Under the pieces are notes generated by a model that was given only the letters and a program-made list of their open reading frames with translations, was not told the DNA's origin and made no database searches. Positions 11,513-23,100 of a stretch of DNA of 64,000 nt are shown one piece after another; within the stretch, counting starts at the first letter, position 1; every line of letters starts with the position of its first letter. Made by a program: the position numbers and the translations under genes. The stretch spans positions 60,009,628 to 60,073,627 of the forward strand of contig JAOANR010000003.1 of the NCBI GenBank assembly GCA_030278955.1, written 5' to 3'. This DNA is from Hygrophila difformis. Taxonomy: Eukaryota > Streptophyta > Magnoliopsida > Lamiales > Acanthaceae.

Positions 11513-12565
11513 TGTTGGGTCCCTTTTTCTTGTCGAGATGTGAAACTTATTAAATCTGTTTGTTCAACAACACACGCTTCGAATACTATTAGTAGGTTAG
11601 TACTAAATCAAGCACAACGGAATATAAATGCGTGTAAGTAAAAAGAACAAACAGAAAGTTGTTGACCCAGTTCGGCCCAAGGCCTACGTCTGGGGGATAC
11701 CAATCCATGAGAGTTCCACTAGATGTTCAAACACCGGGTTCCGACCCGAACATTAGCGAACGTGAAATCTTCTACTCCAACATCCAAGCAGATAGTCGAT
11801 GGTACCAGAAAACCCCTTTTCTGGTGAGAATGCTCCCGATTCTTCTTCGACTCCTTGAAGAACCCCTCTCCAAGTTTCCCTTGAATGAGCCTGTAAAAGA
11901 TCCTCCTCTTGATTCGTCAATATGATGCAAGTACCACTTTGTTGACACAAGAACTTGAGTGATTCTCTTGATTGATTGCGTCGGTTTCAACCAAGAGATC
12001 TTGATACACAAACTACTCCTTCGATTCACTCAAGAAACAATAGTGAAGAAATCCAGGGATACAACTTCACTATTTGTAATCGATCACCTTCACACCAAAT
12101 GATATTTCATGAATCCAGAGATGAAGATGATTTCGTCTCTCTCACTTTTTTTAACAGCTAGGAATTTCGTATGCTCAAGAATGAAGAAATTGAGCCACCA
12201 TTCTTTCTCCATGAAGGTGGGTATAAAAGGATGAGAATTCCTTACTATGGGAGGAAGATCCTGGTTACCTTCATTGCAGACATTCCATAGTAGTGATTTC
12301 CTAGTGGGAGATATTCACTTTCCAAAGCACACAAACTCAATCCCAGGAAATCTTCATCTATAGGTAGTTTCCCTGGATGAAATATTCGTTTTCCATTTCC
12401 GACAAAGTCAATCCAGAAAAATCTCCATGTGGCTGTTGGGAATGTCAATCCAGACGCGTCATCGGGATAATCCAAAATAACTCGGGCGACTGATGACGGA
12501 CGGGAAACCTATCTACCGTTCATGCATCGGTTTGTACACATTCAATCAAAAACATGGTTCTAACA
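11513..12565 (-). repeat. 5' LTR of the gag-only copia-type element
   Basis: Second LTR copy (1053 bp), TG...CA termini, followed by target duplication ATTCA. It is the promoter-bearing LTR in the minus orientation. Confidence 0.93.
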
Positions 12566-12793
12566 ATTCACTTTATTTAATGTCACTTTATTAAAAACAT
12601 AAAGAATTGATATGCAAAAAAAGCAGAAAGAATTCACTTTATCCTTTTATTTAAACACATCTTAGTTTATTTTATCTACCCTTTTTTAAAATAAAAATCT
12701 CACTTTCGTTTCTTTTGTGAACTAAGGAATTTTTCAGGCATTTTCGAAGTACGGTGAGCTTAGTAAATTGATCTCTCATAAAGCAGCTTATAG

Positions 12794-13549
12794 CAAGATT
12801 ATTAAGATTTAGATCTAGATATTAGGATCTTACGATCCTACGATCCCACAAAGCCAAAACGATCAAGATCTATATGGGATCTAAATTAGGGTGTGATCTA
12901 GATAAGATCTATAGGATCTATACAATATCTTAAAATCTTTGAACGATCCAATCCCACTCCCTCTTATTTTTCATCTCATTTTTTCATTTTTCCGTCCTCC
13001 ATTCTTTTCCAAAATCCAGATCTAGAGATTTTTGTTTGCATCTCTATCTTCCTCGCATCCCCTTCATCTTCCTTTTCCAACAGTCGCAGTTGTATCTCTT
13101 TCATCTTCTTGTTGTTGACGTTGCTGTCGTATCCCCCTTCTCTTCCTATCATCGCCCTCACATCCCCTTTCTTTTTCTACCGTCGCCCTTGACGTAGCAT
13201 CCCTTCCAGCACCCCCTGTTGATGGAGATCTTAGTCCTGAACCCCTGCCCAGATGGATGATGATGAATCCAATGAGACAGTGGTTGAGACTGACGAAAAG
13301 GGGGAAAATTCTAATGACAAATCCAACACAGCTCAAGCATCATGTCTTAAATACTCAATTATTATCCTTTTTTTGCTAAACAAATTAATGTATATTGATA
13401 TCGGTTATTGTAATTTACTAATATGCAATATGAATATATTTTTTTTTCTCCTAATTTTATAGGATCTTAGGATCTGAATACGATCCTACGATCCCGATCT
13501 TGCAAATGGAAAAACGATCCTACATAAGATCTAGATTTTGATAACCTTG
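12794..13549. mobile_element. Non-autonomous hAT-type element, copy 1
   Basis: The left end CAAGATTATTAAGATTTAG and the right end, read inverted as CAAGGTTATCAAAATCTAG, form imperfect terminal inverted repeats. The flanks GCTTATAG and GTTTATAT are a decayed 8-bp target duplication (6 of 8 match). Interior GATC-rich subterminal repeats (GATCCTACGATCC) and a shared segment match the element at 52589-53210, which has a perfect 8-bp duplication and defines the ends. A short open frame beginning MDDDESNETVVETDE is common to both copies. No transposase is present. Confidence 0.75.
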
Positions 13550-13557
13550 GTTTATAT

Positions 13558-15041
13558 AGTATTTACAAGACTTGAAATCGAAACCTTATTTAAAGAGTTG
13601 TAGTCCATTACCGCTTAAACTAATTGCGGTTGGTCATTTTAATTTTTTTTTTTAATTCATGATATTTGGATATAAAAAAAAATCTCACTTTCAAAATCCC
13701 ACTTTAATTTGAAAAAAATACAATATTTCTATTTAAACAAAAAATCCTCCCTTTTTATCCATCTTTGTAATTTGTGTGGTTTGTACTCCACACACTTTGT
13801 CGACACATGAGTGTCATTGTTTAAAAACAAAAATAATATTTCTAAAAAAAATCAATAAAATAAGTGGAAACCTTTTGGAAGTTGGAGGTCCAAAGTCCAA
13901 ACTAATGGAGAATCCAAAACATTAGTATATGAGCATGTGTTAGTGATGATGGGGCAAAGATTTAGGACTTAGGTGTGGGGCCAGAGGTTTATTACCACTC
14001 GGCAATCCAATTAATACTAAATTTAATTCTATTAAATATGCTTTATGGATTTTGTCTACACCATTTATTTAATAGTATGGATGAATGAAATTAGTACATA
14101 GTAAATGAATAAAATTATAAATATGATAAAGATGGGGAAATGATGGAAATAAAAATTCATACACATGCATGACCGGTATGCATCAAATGTAAAGAGAAGG
14201 AAGAAAGCTATTTGTCTAAATATTCAATATAATTATATATTATAAATCAATAACATATGTATATTGTTAATATTTTAAAGATCAACCTAAAGACGTACAT
14301 ATTACTTTTGCTGTGTATATTTAAAAAAAGAAGAATAATTAGTAATGGGGTAAAAAAGCCAATGTCAAAGTTATAATAATTACTTTACTACTCATATTAC
14401 AATTGAAGTGCAAGTGATTGGTAGCTGGTGAGTTTGTTTCGAATCCAACAACACTTGATCAAATTTTGACACAAAGTTAGGTTGAGGATTACCACTCATA
14501 TTGCTAGCCTTACATGTGAACACAAACAAAACAATCCGATCGGAGTAGGCCAAAAAATAATATGCTATTGCTAACGGATTCGTCGACTCTCAAACAACTC
14601 AAATAAAGTTTATAAATACAATGGGAATGATATGATTCAAACACGAGACCATTAACTCTAATAAGTAAAACAACTCTTCTAAAAACTTGAGTTATTATAG
14701 ACTTGCATATATCAATTCCCAACCACCACGCCCTTTTGTATTATTATTTTTTCCTAAACTAATTGGAAATTCGTGAAAGGATTAAATTTTACTCTTTTCA
14801 TTTCTATTTAGTTGGGGTTTTTTTTAAAAAATTTAATTTAAAATTAAGAATTACATTACATAACTCATAAACTTCTATTTTGTTTTTCTGACTAAACTTT
14901 TTGATAATAAATGTTTAGAAATAACATTTATGTGAGCTCAATAGTAATTTTTGAAAAATATAGCATAAAGATCTAAAACGAAAACTATTGTGAAATATGA
15001 AGTATATATCTTTTTTTTAAATTTCAACTACAACTACTAAA
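13558..15041. other. Intergenic AT-rich DNA, no gene seen
   Basis: No coding frame with recognisable content and no clear repeat boundaries. Confidence 0.5.
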
Positions 15042-15043
15042 TA

Positions 15044-15298
15044 CTCAATTCGTTCCTAAATAGTTGTCTATTTCAGCTCAATTTCAACAACCAATGTTTG
15101 CATTAATTAACTAATAAATTTACATGTTTACTCTCCAACTAAACTCATTCTTAATAAATGTAAAAAAATAGCATTTATGTAAAGTGAAGGGCAATATACT
15201 AAAAACGTAATATAACTACCTATAATTATTTAAAAATGATAATTATTGTAGAATACATTTTAATCTCTGAAAAGACAACTAAAAGTACACGGAGGGAG
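15044..15298. mobile_element. Stowaway-like MITE, diverged
   Basis: The right end GACAACTAAAAGTACACGGA followed by GGGAG inverts to CTCCCTCCGTGTAC. The left end CTCAATTCGTTCCTAAATAG is its diverged partner. TA flanks both ends (15042-15043 and 15299-15300). Confidence 0.7.
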
Positions 15299-15300
15299 TA

Positions 15301-16823
15301 CTAGTAGTAGGAATGAAGGGAGTACCAAATACGCACTATAAGCTACAGTCACCAATAACAATATTTTAATAACTAAATAGGTATTTGAGCACACTTATTT
15401 TTGCTTGATTAAATGAACCACCCGTGGCCATTGAATTTTGCCATCATTATTGCAATAGAAAGTTAGGCATATTGTTGTTACATCAGTATGACATTCAAAC
15501 ATTTAGTGCAATTCCAATACTCGAGTCAAGAAAGAAGAAAAATAAAAATAAAAAGTATAAGTTGAGTGTGCTCAAAACATTAGTATTAAATTGGATGAAT
15601 TTGTAACATTCTTTTTCTAATACATGTATAATGTGTTTAGTATTGAACATGACATGTCATCTTCAAGGGGCTCCTACAGTCCTACTTGTAAAAAGTTTCT
15701 AGTAATAAAGACAAGCATCGAGTGGATCCCACTTCCCAAACATGTCATGCCATTAACATCAATCTTAATGCTCGGAAGTTGGAACTACCCTTTTGGTATT
15801 CTTATCATCTCTCTTGTGAATGACTTATCTTAATAAAAGAAACAAAACAAAATTATTTGCTTCTTTTCTATACGGATTATGTTTGGATGTTAGCGAGTAG
15901 TATATAGCGGATTAGAAGGGCATATTTTCTCACAATTTATAGCGGATCTTCTGACTCCCAAATATCCCCACTGTATTTTTTATAACTACTAGTACAACTA
16001 ATTAGGGTTCTCTTCAAAATTATCATATGGATTATGGAGCTGCCACAATTATGACAGTACATCATCGAAGACAATCAAGATCGTTCAAATTGATCCAATG
16101 GTTGGAATTTCTCTAGGATAAGGAAATTTCTTTTGGGTACAAATTAAAATGCAAAATGTAAGCTCAAGGACAAATAATAAAAGTCAAATTATTGAAATGT
16201 CTCATTCCATAGGTTCTCTCTTAATTAAGTTTTTGCTTCTCAAAAGATAACAAATGAGGAACCACCAAATATACTTTCCTTACCAGTATTTATCATAACC
16301 TATCTCACAACATTGTATAAAATCAAACACACATTTAGAAGAACAAAATCTGATGTTAAAAACTTCAAACCAACAATATAATGGCAGCTTTATATTTTGT
16401 CCCAGAATTTCAAATTCTTCAAGATTTTTAACACAATGAACTTTCATAAATTTCAATAATTTGGAAGCTTATTACAGCTCCAATTAATTCAACCAAGCAT
16501 ACAAAAATAAAATTATTACACAGCTTTCATATTGTTGAGGTTTAAATTCAACTCATTTGCATCAATCAATACATTTGGTAATAAAATCACTCGAGAGCAA
16601 AAAAAAAAAAAAAAATGATAATAATAATACAATCACAAGAATCACATAAAACACTAGCCATTTTGCCACAAAAATACACTGAAAATGGCTCTGTGATTAT
16701 AATTATTCCTTTTCTTCAAACGTTTATTGATTTGATAATTTGAGGCGACGCAGAAATAACGGCCACCATTGATGATCATCATATGTTAGTTATCAGCACC
16801 CTTTTTTTTGGACAGGAACAGAC
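15301..16823. other. Intergenic and 3' flank of the epimerase gene
   Basis: No gene seen. The part just left of 16823 is the likely 3' UTR of the epimerase gene (minus strand). A run of A's lies near 16599-16615. Confidence 0.5.
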
Positions 16824-18858
16824 TTACTGTATCGAGGCCATGACTGAAAGATCGACCCGACCTGTCCATTCCTCCCCAGGCTTCAGCGTTATCGGCTTCT
16901 CAATAACGGCTGCATCCACGCACAACATTTGTTTGTACTCTTCATCCCCAAAGTCGGGCATCGTTCTTGCTTTCTTCTCCCATGGATTCCAAACCACTGC
17001 AAATTTTTCCAAAACAAATACCATTATATAGAGCTCTGTCCATCCCTTTTTCCCCATTTTAATAGTGAATTTCTTGCTATTTTACCCTTAATCTTTTTTA
17101 AATCTAAGGTTGGAAATTAAAGACCAGACCACTGGCCAAACCCCAAATCTCAAGGATATTATTCTATAAGATCACTTGTAAAATCATCCACTTAACTTAA
17201 ATCTGGATTGAAATAGACACTTTGTTAGGTTCTGCTTTTGGATAAGTTGTTTAACGTCCCACACCGGTAGCGATGTGGATTTGCCCATAGTTTATATGGA
17301 TAAGAGTTATAAGCTAATTGGTTTTAGACGATTGGAACCTCCTATTCATGGTTCGACATAAGTGCGACAATAATAAAGGTAGAGGCAAAGTTTACAGTTC
17401 AAAAAATGTCACAAGAAAAAAATGTTAATGCTTTAGTGACACTTACCGACATCCGGAAGCCCTTCCTTTGTGATCACAAATGTCCTTTTCTTCTCGTGGT
17501 CGAACACGGCCACTGCGTCTGAAGAGCTGAGGTAAACTCGGTCCACCTATAGCGAACACTATCTTTAATATAAAGTGTTTTCGAGAACAAAATGATGGTC
17601 ATGAACATAGCGTGGATGAACTACCTCGGCCTCAAAGGTTAAGGCGTCTCCTTGCTCGGTGAATCGTTCTTTGTTGTTAAGGTTGTCCAGATAGTCGAGC
17701 GTTTCCAATCCCTCAACCCTGACCTCACTGCCAGTTAATCCCACAATCGATCAGTCCCAGTTTCGAAAAATAGAGAGCCAATACAGGGGCCATTTTTTAT
17801 CGTGTACAAGTGCTTTAAACGTTGTACCTGATGTCTGAGACGGATAAATATGTGTGGTAAGCAAAGGCAAAAGTGAAAGGCTTGCAATTGACATTCCGGG
17901 CTCGCGATATCAGAGTGAGGTTTCCATCGACCGACAGAATCACCCTAAGCCGGAGCTCAAAACTACGGAAACAAAAGTTCGAACTTGGTGAACTCTATTC
18001 TTGTAATAACAGGAATTGAACTATCAATTATTACATAAACAAGAGGCGATCGATACCCGTGAGGCCAAATCTTCAGATCATCATCCGAAGATTTCAGAAC
18101 CAAATCAACAAACGCCTTGTTTCCCGAATCAGGAACCGATTGTAAGGACGGAGGGTTGTCCTCAACAGCCCACAATCGGTTCCTGGCGAAACCGTGCTGC
18201 TCCAGGGATCCACGGTTTCCAAACTTCATTATCAAGAACAAAGAATTTCCAATATTCAATTACATAGCAGTGTAATATTCAGGCAATTCCAAGTATTGAT
18301 ATTCAATTTCGAACTCATGGCCTAACATTTCATTGCAGAGTAGATTACAAGTTACAATACCTGAGGGAAACAAATGGGAATCCCTCCCCTGATAGATCCT
18401 GGTGGCTTGGGAGATGCCTGTTACCAAATCAGGCCACAATTAAGAAGGGAATTTCTTACAGAACTCAGCCTACTTTAAGACAACTCAACTTTCACAAAGT
18501 CGTTCGAGATTCTTGTAATAAAGAGCACAAAAAACCGATTAAGACTCACCTTTGCGCTGGTGAACAACAGCTCCTCGCCCCTGTCGGTTTTCCAGGAGCG
18601 AACATGTCCTCCATAGAGGCTCACCTGGACAACGAACCAATCAATGAATATTCAATTCAGATTTAGATTCAGGAATTGACAAAATGGATAGATAGCAGAC
18701 AATCTGAAACCAATGAGAGAAAATAACAATAATAATAAATTAAGACAAGGTCGATCTAACCAACTAACCCTAGCTGAAGCCCCCTTTGGACTCCTTAGCA
18801 ACACCTGTGAAATTTCTGTCTCTTCCCGAATGAATTCGACCGCTGCAAGATTATCCAT
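16824..18858 (-). CDS. Glucose-6-phosphate 1-epimerase (aldose 1-epimerase family), complete
   Basis: Eight exons: 18858-18769, 18624-18550, 18417-18361, 18223-18057, 17962-17828, 17727-17625, 17546-17447 and 16996-16824. All introns are GT-AG and all phases close, giving 900 nt and 299 aa, the usual length of this family. Family stretches are clear: the glycine-rich IRGGIPICFPQFGNRG segment, the QHGFARN catalytic-histidine region, WAVEDNPPS, FAYHTYLSVSDI, and the C-terminal VVWNPWEKKA, MLCVDAA and KPGEEWTG blocks. The enzyme (EC 5.1.3.15) interconverts the alpha and beta anomers of glucose 6-phosphate and acts in hexose phosphate metabolism. No transit peptide is evident, so I infer a cytosolic location. 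Start chosen as the ATG opening MDNLAAVEF, which gives a whole N-terminal beta-strand region. Confidence 0.93.
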
Positions 18859-19057
18859 TCCAAGTGTTCCAACATAAATTCATCAAATAAAATCAAGAAT
18901 CCCTCGAGTTCTTGCAACCGACCAACCAAAAGGGCAAAGCAGGAAACCCCAAAAGAAACTGAAGAAGTATTCCCCACTCCACGAAACCTGTCCAAAAATT
19001 CAAACCCCTGAAATCTTAATCCCAAAATCAAGAGAGCCCTTCAATGTTCAAAACCCT

Positions 19058-19065
19058 CTATTTAA
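19058..19065 (-). promoter_or_regulatory. Candidate TATA-like box of the epimerase gene
   Basis: The minus strand reads TTAAATAG about 200 bp upstream of the ATG at 18858. It is a weak match and the only TATA-like site I noted at a sensible distance. Confidence 0.35.
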
Positions 19066-19494
19066 GGGCACAACGAAGACAGCCCCAAAATCAGCTCTTT
19101 TTTTTTTTTCTCTTTCTTTTTTTCTTTCTTTTTTGTTGTTGTCAGAAAACAACAGCCTCTGAATAGATACGTTCAATACTCAAAAAGCACAGCACCGCAG
19201 TATTTGGCCTCATTAGGCAAGAAATTAAAACTGGTGGGTAATAAATAATGTACTCTCAAAGAAAATTGTGGAAACAATACAAAGGGGTGGTCTTTTTGCT
19301 GTTACAAACAAGGTAAAAAGCCTAAAGTATAAATAAAAATGCCAACAGCTAATAGCCCCTTTCAAGCAAGAAACTCTGGATACTCTAAAATAATAAGGTT
19401 GCTACTTGCTATAGCGGTATAGCCTATAAATAAGTACTGAGTACTCACAGTCTCACACAGAATAAAATAAGGATACTCTACAATACAAAAGTGT
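19066..19494. other. Remaining promoter region of the epimerase gene up to the insertion
   Basis: No gene. This short non-coding stretch is all that separates the epimerase TATA-like site from the retrotransposon that starts at 19500. Confidence 0.5.
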
Positions 19495-19499
19495 ATTAC

Positions 19500-20159
19500 T
19501 GTTGGGGCCATATGGAATAATGGGCCGCGAAAGAACTATTGGGCCATAAGACATGGGCCGGAAGAAAGAGGAAGTCCAAAAAGAAGGTGGGCTCAAGATT
19601 GGTAAGGCCGAAAGCACATAGTAAACCGAAGGAAGGAAATCGAAGTTGATAAAGATTTCGGCCGAAATGGGAAGAAATAGCCGAAACCAAAACAACCGAA
19701 TTGAAGAGAGAAAGAATTCGGCTCAGAAGAGTTAGCCGGAGAGCGGTTATTCCAGCTCCGGCTATAAATAGGGGTCGACGCATTCAAAATCAGAGAGATC
19801 AATCCAACCCCCAAATTACTTTTATCAATTTTAATTCCTTGTTATCTTTACTGCTTTCTTTACAGCTTTCCTTTACAGCTTTCCTTAGAATCTAGCCTAG
19901 TTTGTAGCGGTTACCATTTCCAAATCCACCGTTGCTCCTCAGCAGCTGGTAGTTTGGCTCTCTGTTTTTGGTGAATTCCGCCGTTGTTTCTTAACAACAG
20001 GCAGATTCTCCGTTGTATCGAGTTATTGTTGATCAATTCAAGGAAGATTCATTCAATTGTGGGCGCATTATTGTTAATCCGAACCCGTAATCGGTTTGAT
20101 CCTTTTCCGATAGCCTCCCTTGAGGAGAAAAAGGTCCTTGGCTACACCAGAGCCAAACA
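19500..20159 (+). repeat. 5' LTR of the Tat-lineage element
   Basis: 660 bp, TGTTGGGGCC...GAGCCAAACA. It carries a TATA box, CTATAAATA, at 19762-19770, with likely transcription start about 30 bp further on. GGCCGAAA words are frequent, as in the element's coding part. Confidence 0.95.
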
Positions 20160-20160
20160 G

Positions 20161-20178
20161 TGGCACGCCCAGTGGGAC
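20161..20178 (+). other. Primer-binding site of the Tat-lineage element
   Basis: TGGCACGCCCAGTGGGAC begins one base after the 5' LTR, as expected for a tRNA-complementary site. I do not assign the tRNA species without a search. Confidence 0.75.
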
Positions 20179-20183
20179 GCAAA

Positions 20184-23100
20184 ATGGCGTTTGAACAAGC
20201 AACTCCAGCAGCAAACACGGCGGCGAGGACTGATTTGCCGCCGATTCAGGAAGAGCGCGCACCAGAAGCCGGAGAATTCCCCCCAGGGTTCCCCGGACCA
20301 TCACATTTCCATAATCAGGAGTTTTCAAATGATGATTTAACCCCGCGATTCCGAGATCAGGTTCAATTTATGGTGGAGGCGGCGGTTACCAACTCGGTTC
20401 GCCAAATCGAAGGAAATATCCTGGCAGCGATGCCAGCCATGTTTAGAGCCGAAATTGCGAGGAGTATGTATCCGATGGGAGCGCAGCAAGCTCCAGTGGC
20501 GCAGAATCCACCGCAAAATAATCACAATTTTCAGCAGCAGGCCTTTAGGCCGCCAGGAGGGCATGGAGCTCGGCCTTTTGTTCCTCCGCAGCAGAGGTAC
20601 GATCAGCAACAAAATCAACCGCCTCAACCAGTAGTTCAACCGCCTGCTCCAGTGGTTCAACAACAATACGCACCACTTCAGCAGAATCCACCACAACTGG
20701 TTGACAGAGAGCTGATTGCCGAGATTATTCGCACACAGTTTGGGAATCTCATCGGCCAGGAGAATAGGCCGATGTATCGGAAACCTTATCCAGATTACAT
20801 CGAGGAGCAGTATCCACTGCCTAGAGGGGTGAAGGTTCCAGATTTTAACACTTTTTCTGGAGAAGTCGGCCGCTCTACCATCGAGCATATTGGTCGATTT
20901 ACAGCTCAATGTACCAGAATCGCGCAAAATGATTTTCACAAGCTGATATTGTTCAGTTTGTCATTAACTGGCCCAGCATTCGAGTGGTACATTAACTTGC
21001 CAGCGGGATCGGTCAATACTTGGGCCGAAATGGAGCGGTTATTCCATGACCGATTCTATAATACTAGTCCTGAAGTCTCGGTAGTTGATCTGACGTCAAC
21101 CAAACAGAAGGCGTCTGAATCGGTTACTGAATTCATTGAGAGATTTTATGCAGTGAAGGCTCAGGTGAAGACAATGCTGCCTGAGCATGAATATATTCAA
21201 ATTTTAAAGCAGAATTTGAAGTTTGCCATCAAGGACAGATTGATGGTAACAAGACCGAGGACGGTAGCCGAATTGACGGCTGAAGCGATAAGGATGGAGA
21301 CATATCTGGCGGAACAGGCGGCTTTCAAATCAAGCCGAAGTCAAAGCGGAAGGTCACAACCTATCCAGTCAGCTGCCTCATTTGCTGAATCTCTGGATAG
21401 ATGTGAAATTCAGGAAGAGTACAATGCGGAAGACGTTCCTGCATTAGCCGAGGTCGCAAGGGCAGAGTTAATCATAAAGAAGCCTATGACGTGTCCAGCA
21501 CTTCGGCCAGCCAGAGGCAAGGAGAAAGAAGGAGGAGATGAATCTCAAAGGTTTTACTCTTTCGACTTGTCACAAATGGACGAAATATTTGATTATTGCC
21601 AGAAGAATGGATTGCTAGAGTTTAAAGGAAACCATCCGCAGCCTACCAAGGATCAGTTGGAAGCCGGATGGTGCAGGTTCCACGGATCAGCTACTCATTC
21701 CACGGCCATTTGTGGGCATTTTAGGAAGCTGATTCAGAAGCATGTTGATGATGGGAAGCTGAAGTTCCCAGAAAGGCTTATGGCAGTCGATAAGAATCCG
21801 TTCCCGGCTGCCAACATGGTGATGGTGCAGCCCAACCAGAATAAATCGGTGCATGACCGATTGGGGGATCAAACATCATCTAGCAAGAGCTCTGTGCACG
21901 ATCGGCTTGGGGATCAGCCATCGGCTCAGAAGTCAGGAGTATGGAAAAGGCTAGGATCTCCGAAGGGAAAGGAGAAAGTTACCGATGTTTTTGACCGATT
22001 GGGGAATTATGAGGTGAAAGAGTGGATCAAGCAATCGGAGAGACATCAGGAGATCGAGGTTGGAGATAAGAGTGAGAGACCAACGTTGAAAATCATAACC
22101 AACGGATGGGACTCAGAGATGAAGTTAACAGCCGATAAGCAGAATGGAAAGACTGTGATACAGATCACAGTCCCTGAAGAAGCAGTTAGCCCCGAAATGA
22201 AAAAGCTTAGAAGGCCACCAGCAAATACTCAGGTAGGCCGATGGGTCCGAAACTCTCCAGAAAGAAGGCATTTCGATCAACGCCGACTTGACCATTCAGC
22301 TTGGAGGGCAGAGGAGAGGAAAGTCCCAAAAGGAAAGGGATCATATCGTACTTTCAAACGAAGAATGCAACGGCTTAAAGCAGCTGCTGCTTCTGAGCAA
22401 GAGGAGTATGATATGATGCATATGGAAGAGGACTTCCCTGATGACTGTTCGTTCTCGGGAGGACGAGTACTCAATAGGGTATTTTCGGCTCGTTTGAGGT
22501 CCGAATCGAAAGAAGAGAGGAAGCCGAAAGAAGGACAGGATCGGCTAAAGAACAAGACTGAATTTCGGCCAAAAGTAATACAGCCGAAAGTTGAAAGTGA
22601 GCAGCCGAAATCGAAAGAGGAATGGAAGCCTAGACCAGTCCGAACCAGGGAGTGGAAGCCGAAGACAACTATCATTCCGAATAGTGATATACCCCCTGTT
22701 GGGCAGTTTAAATTCGACTTCGGGTCTAGTGCGAATATGGTGACGGTAACCACCGAAGAGAAAGAGGAATACTGGTCGGATTCCGAGCCAGCGGTGGTTT
22801 TTTGTCAAAAGGATGGAGAATACTATGGTGATGAAGAACCCATAGTGGATTTTTGTTTCGATAAACTTGAGGTATTTCGGCCGGAAGCCGAAATAGAGAA
22901 ATCTTTTGAGGAAGGATATAAGGCATTCGTTCCGGAAGCTCAACCAGGTACGATTTTGCCTCCAACTGCGCAAATGTCCCAGCATGTGAGGCCTTTATAC
23001 GTTAAAGGTTGGGTCAATGGGAGACCACTTAGAAGAATGTTTATCGACGGTGGGGCCACAGTTAATATCATGCCACTATCCACGCTAACGAAGATAGGCC

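Larger units (their letters stand above)
7276..12565 (-). mobile_element. Non-autonomous Ty1/copia-type LTR retrotransposon with gag only (TR-GAG)
   Basis: A complete 5.3-kb element is flanked by the 5-bp target duplication ATTCA (7271-7275 and 12566-12570). LTRs of 1052 and 1053 bp begin TG and end CA. On the minus strand the PBS reads TGGTATCAGAGC (initiator tRNA-Met type) beside the right LTR, and the polypurine tract lies beside the left LTR, so the element is transcribed right to left. The only long frame is gag; protease, integrase and reverse transcriptase are absent, so it must move with proteins supplied in trans. About 10 substitutions and 1 indel separate the LTRs by eye (about 1%). 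Confidence 0.92.

Noticed and set aside
14400..14520. Possible tRNA-derived SINE or tRNA gene (GTTTCGAATCC word)
   Set aside because: No A box at a suitable distance, no cloverleaf, no flanking duplication.
20160..20183. Extended gag start at 20160
   Set aside because: That codon is GTG and overlaps the primer-binding site; the first ATG is at 20184.
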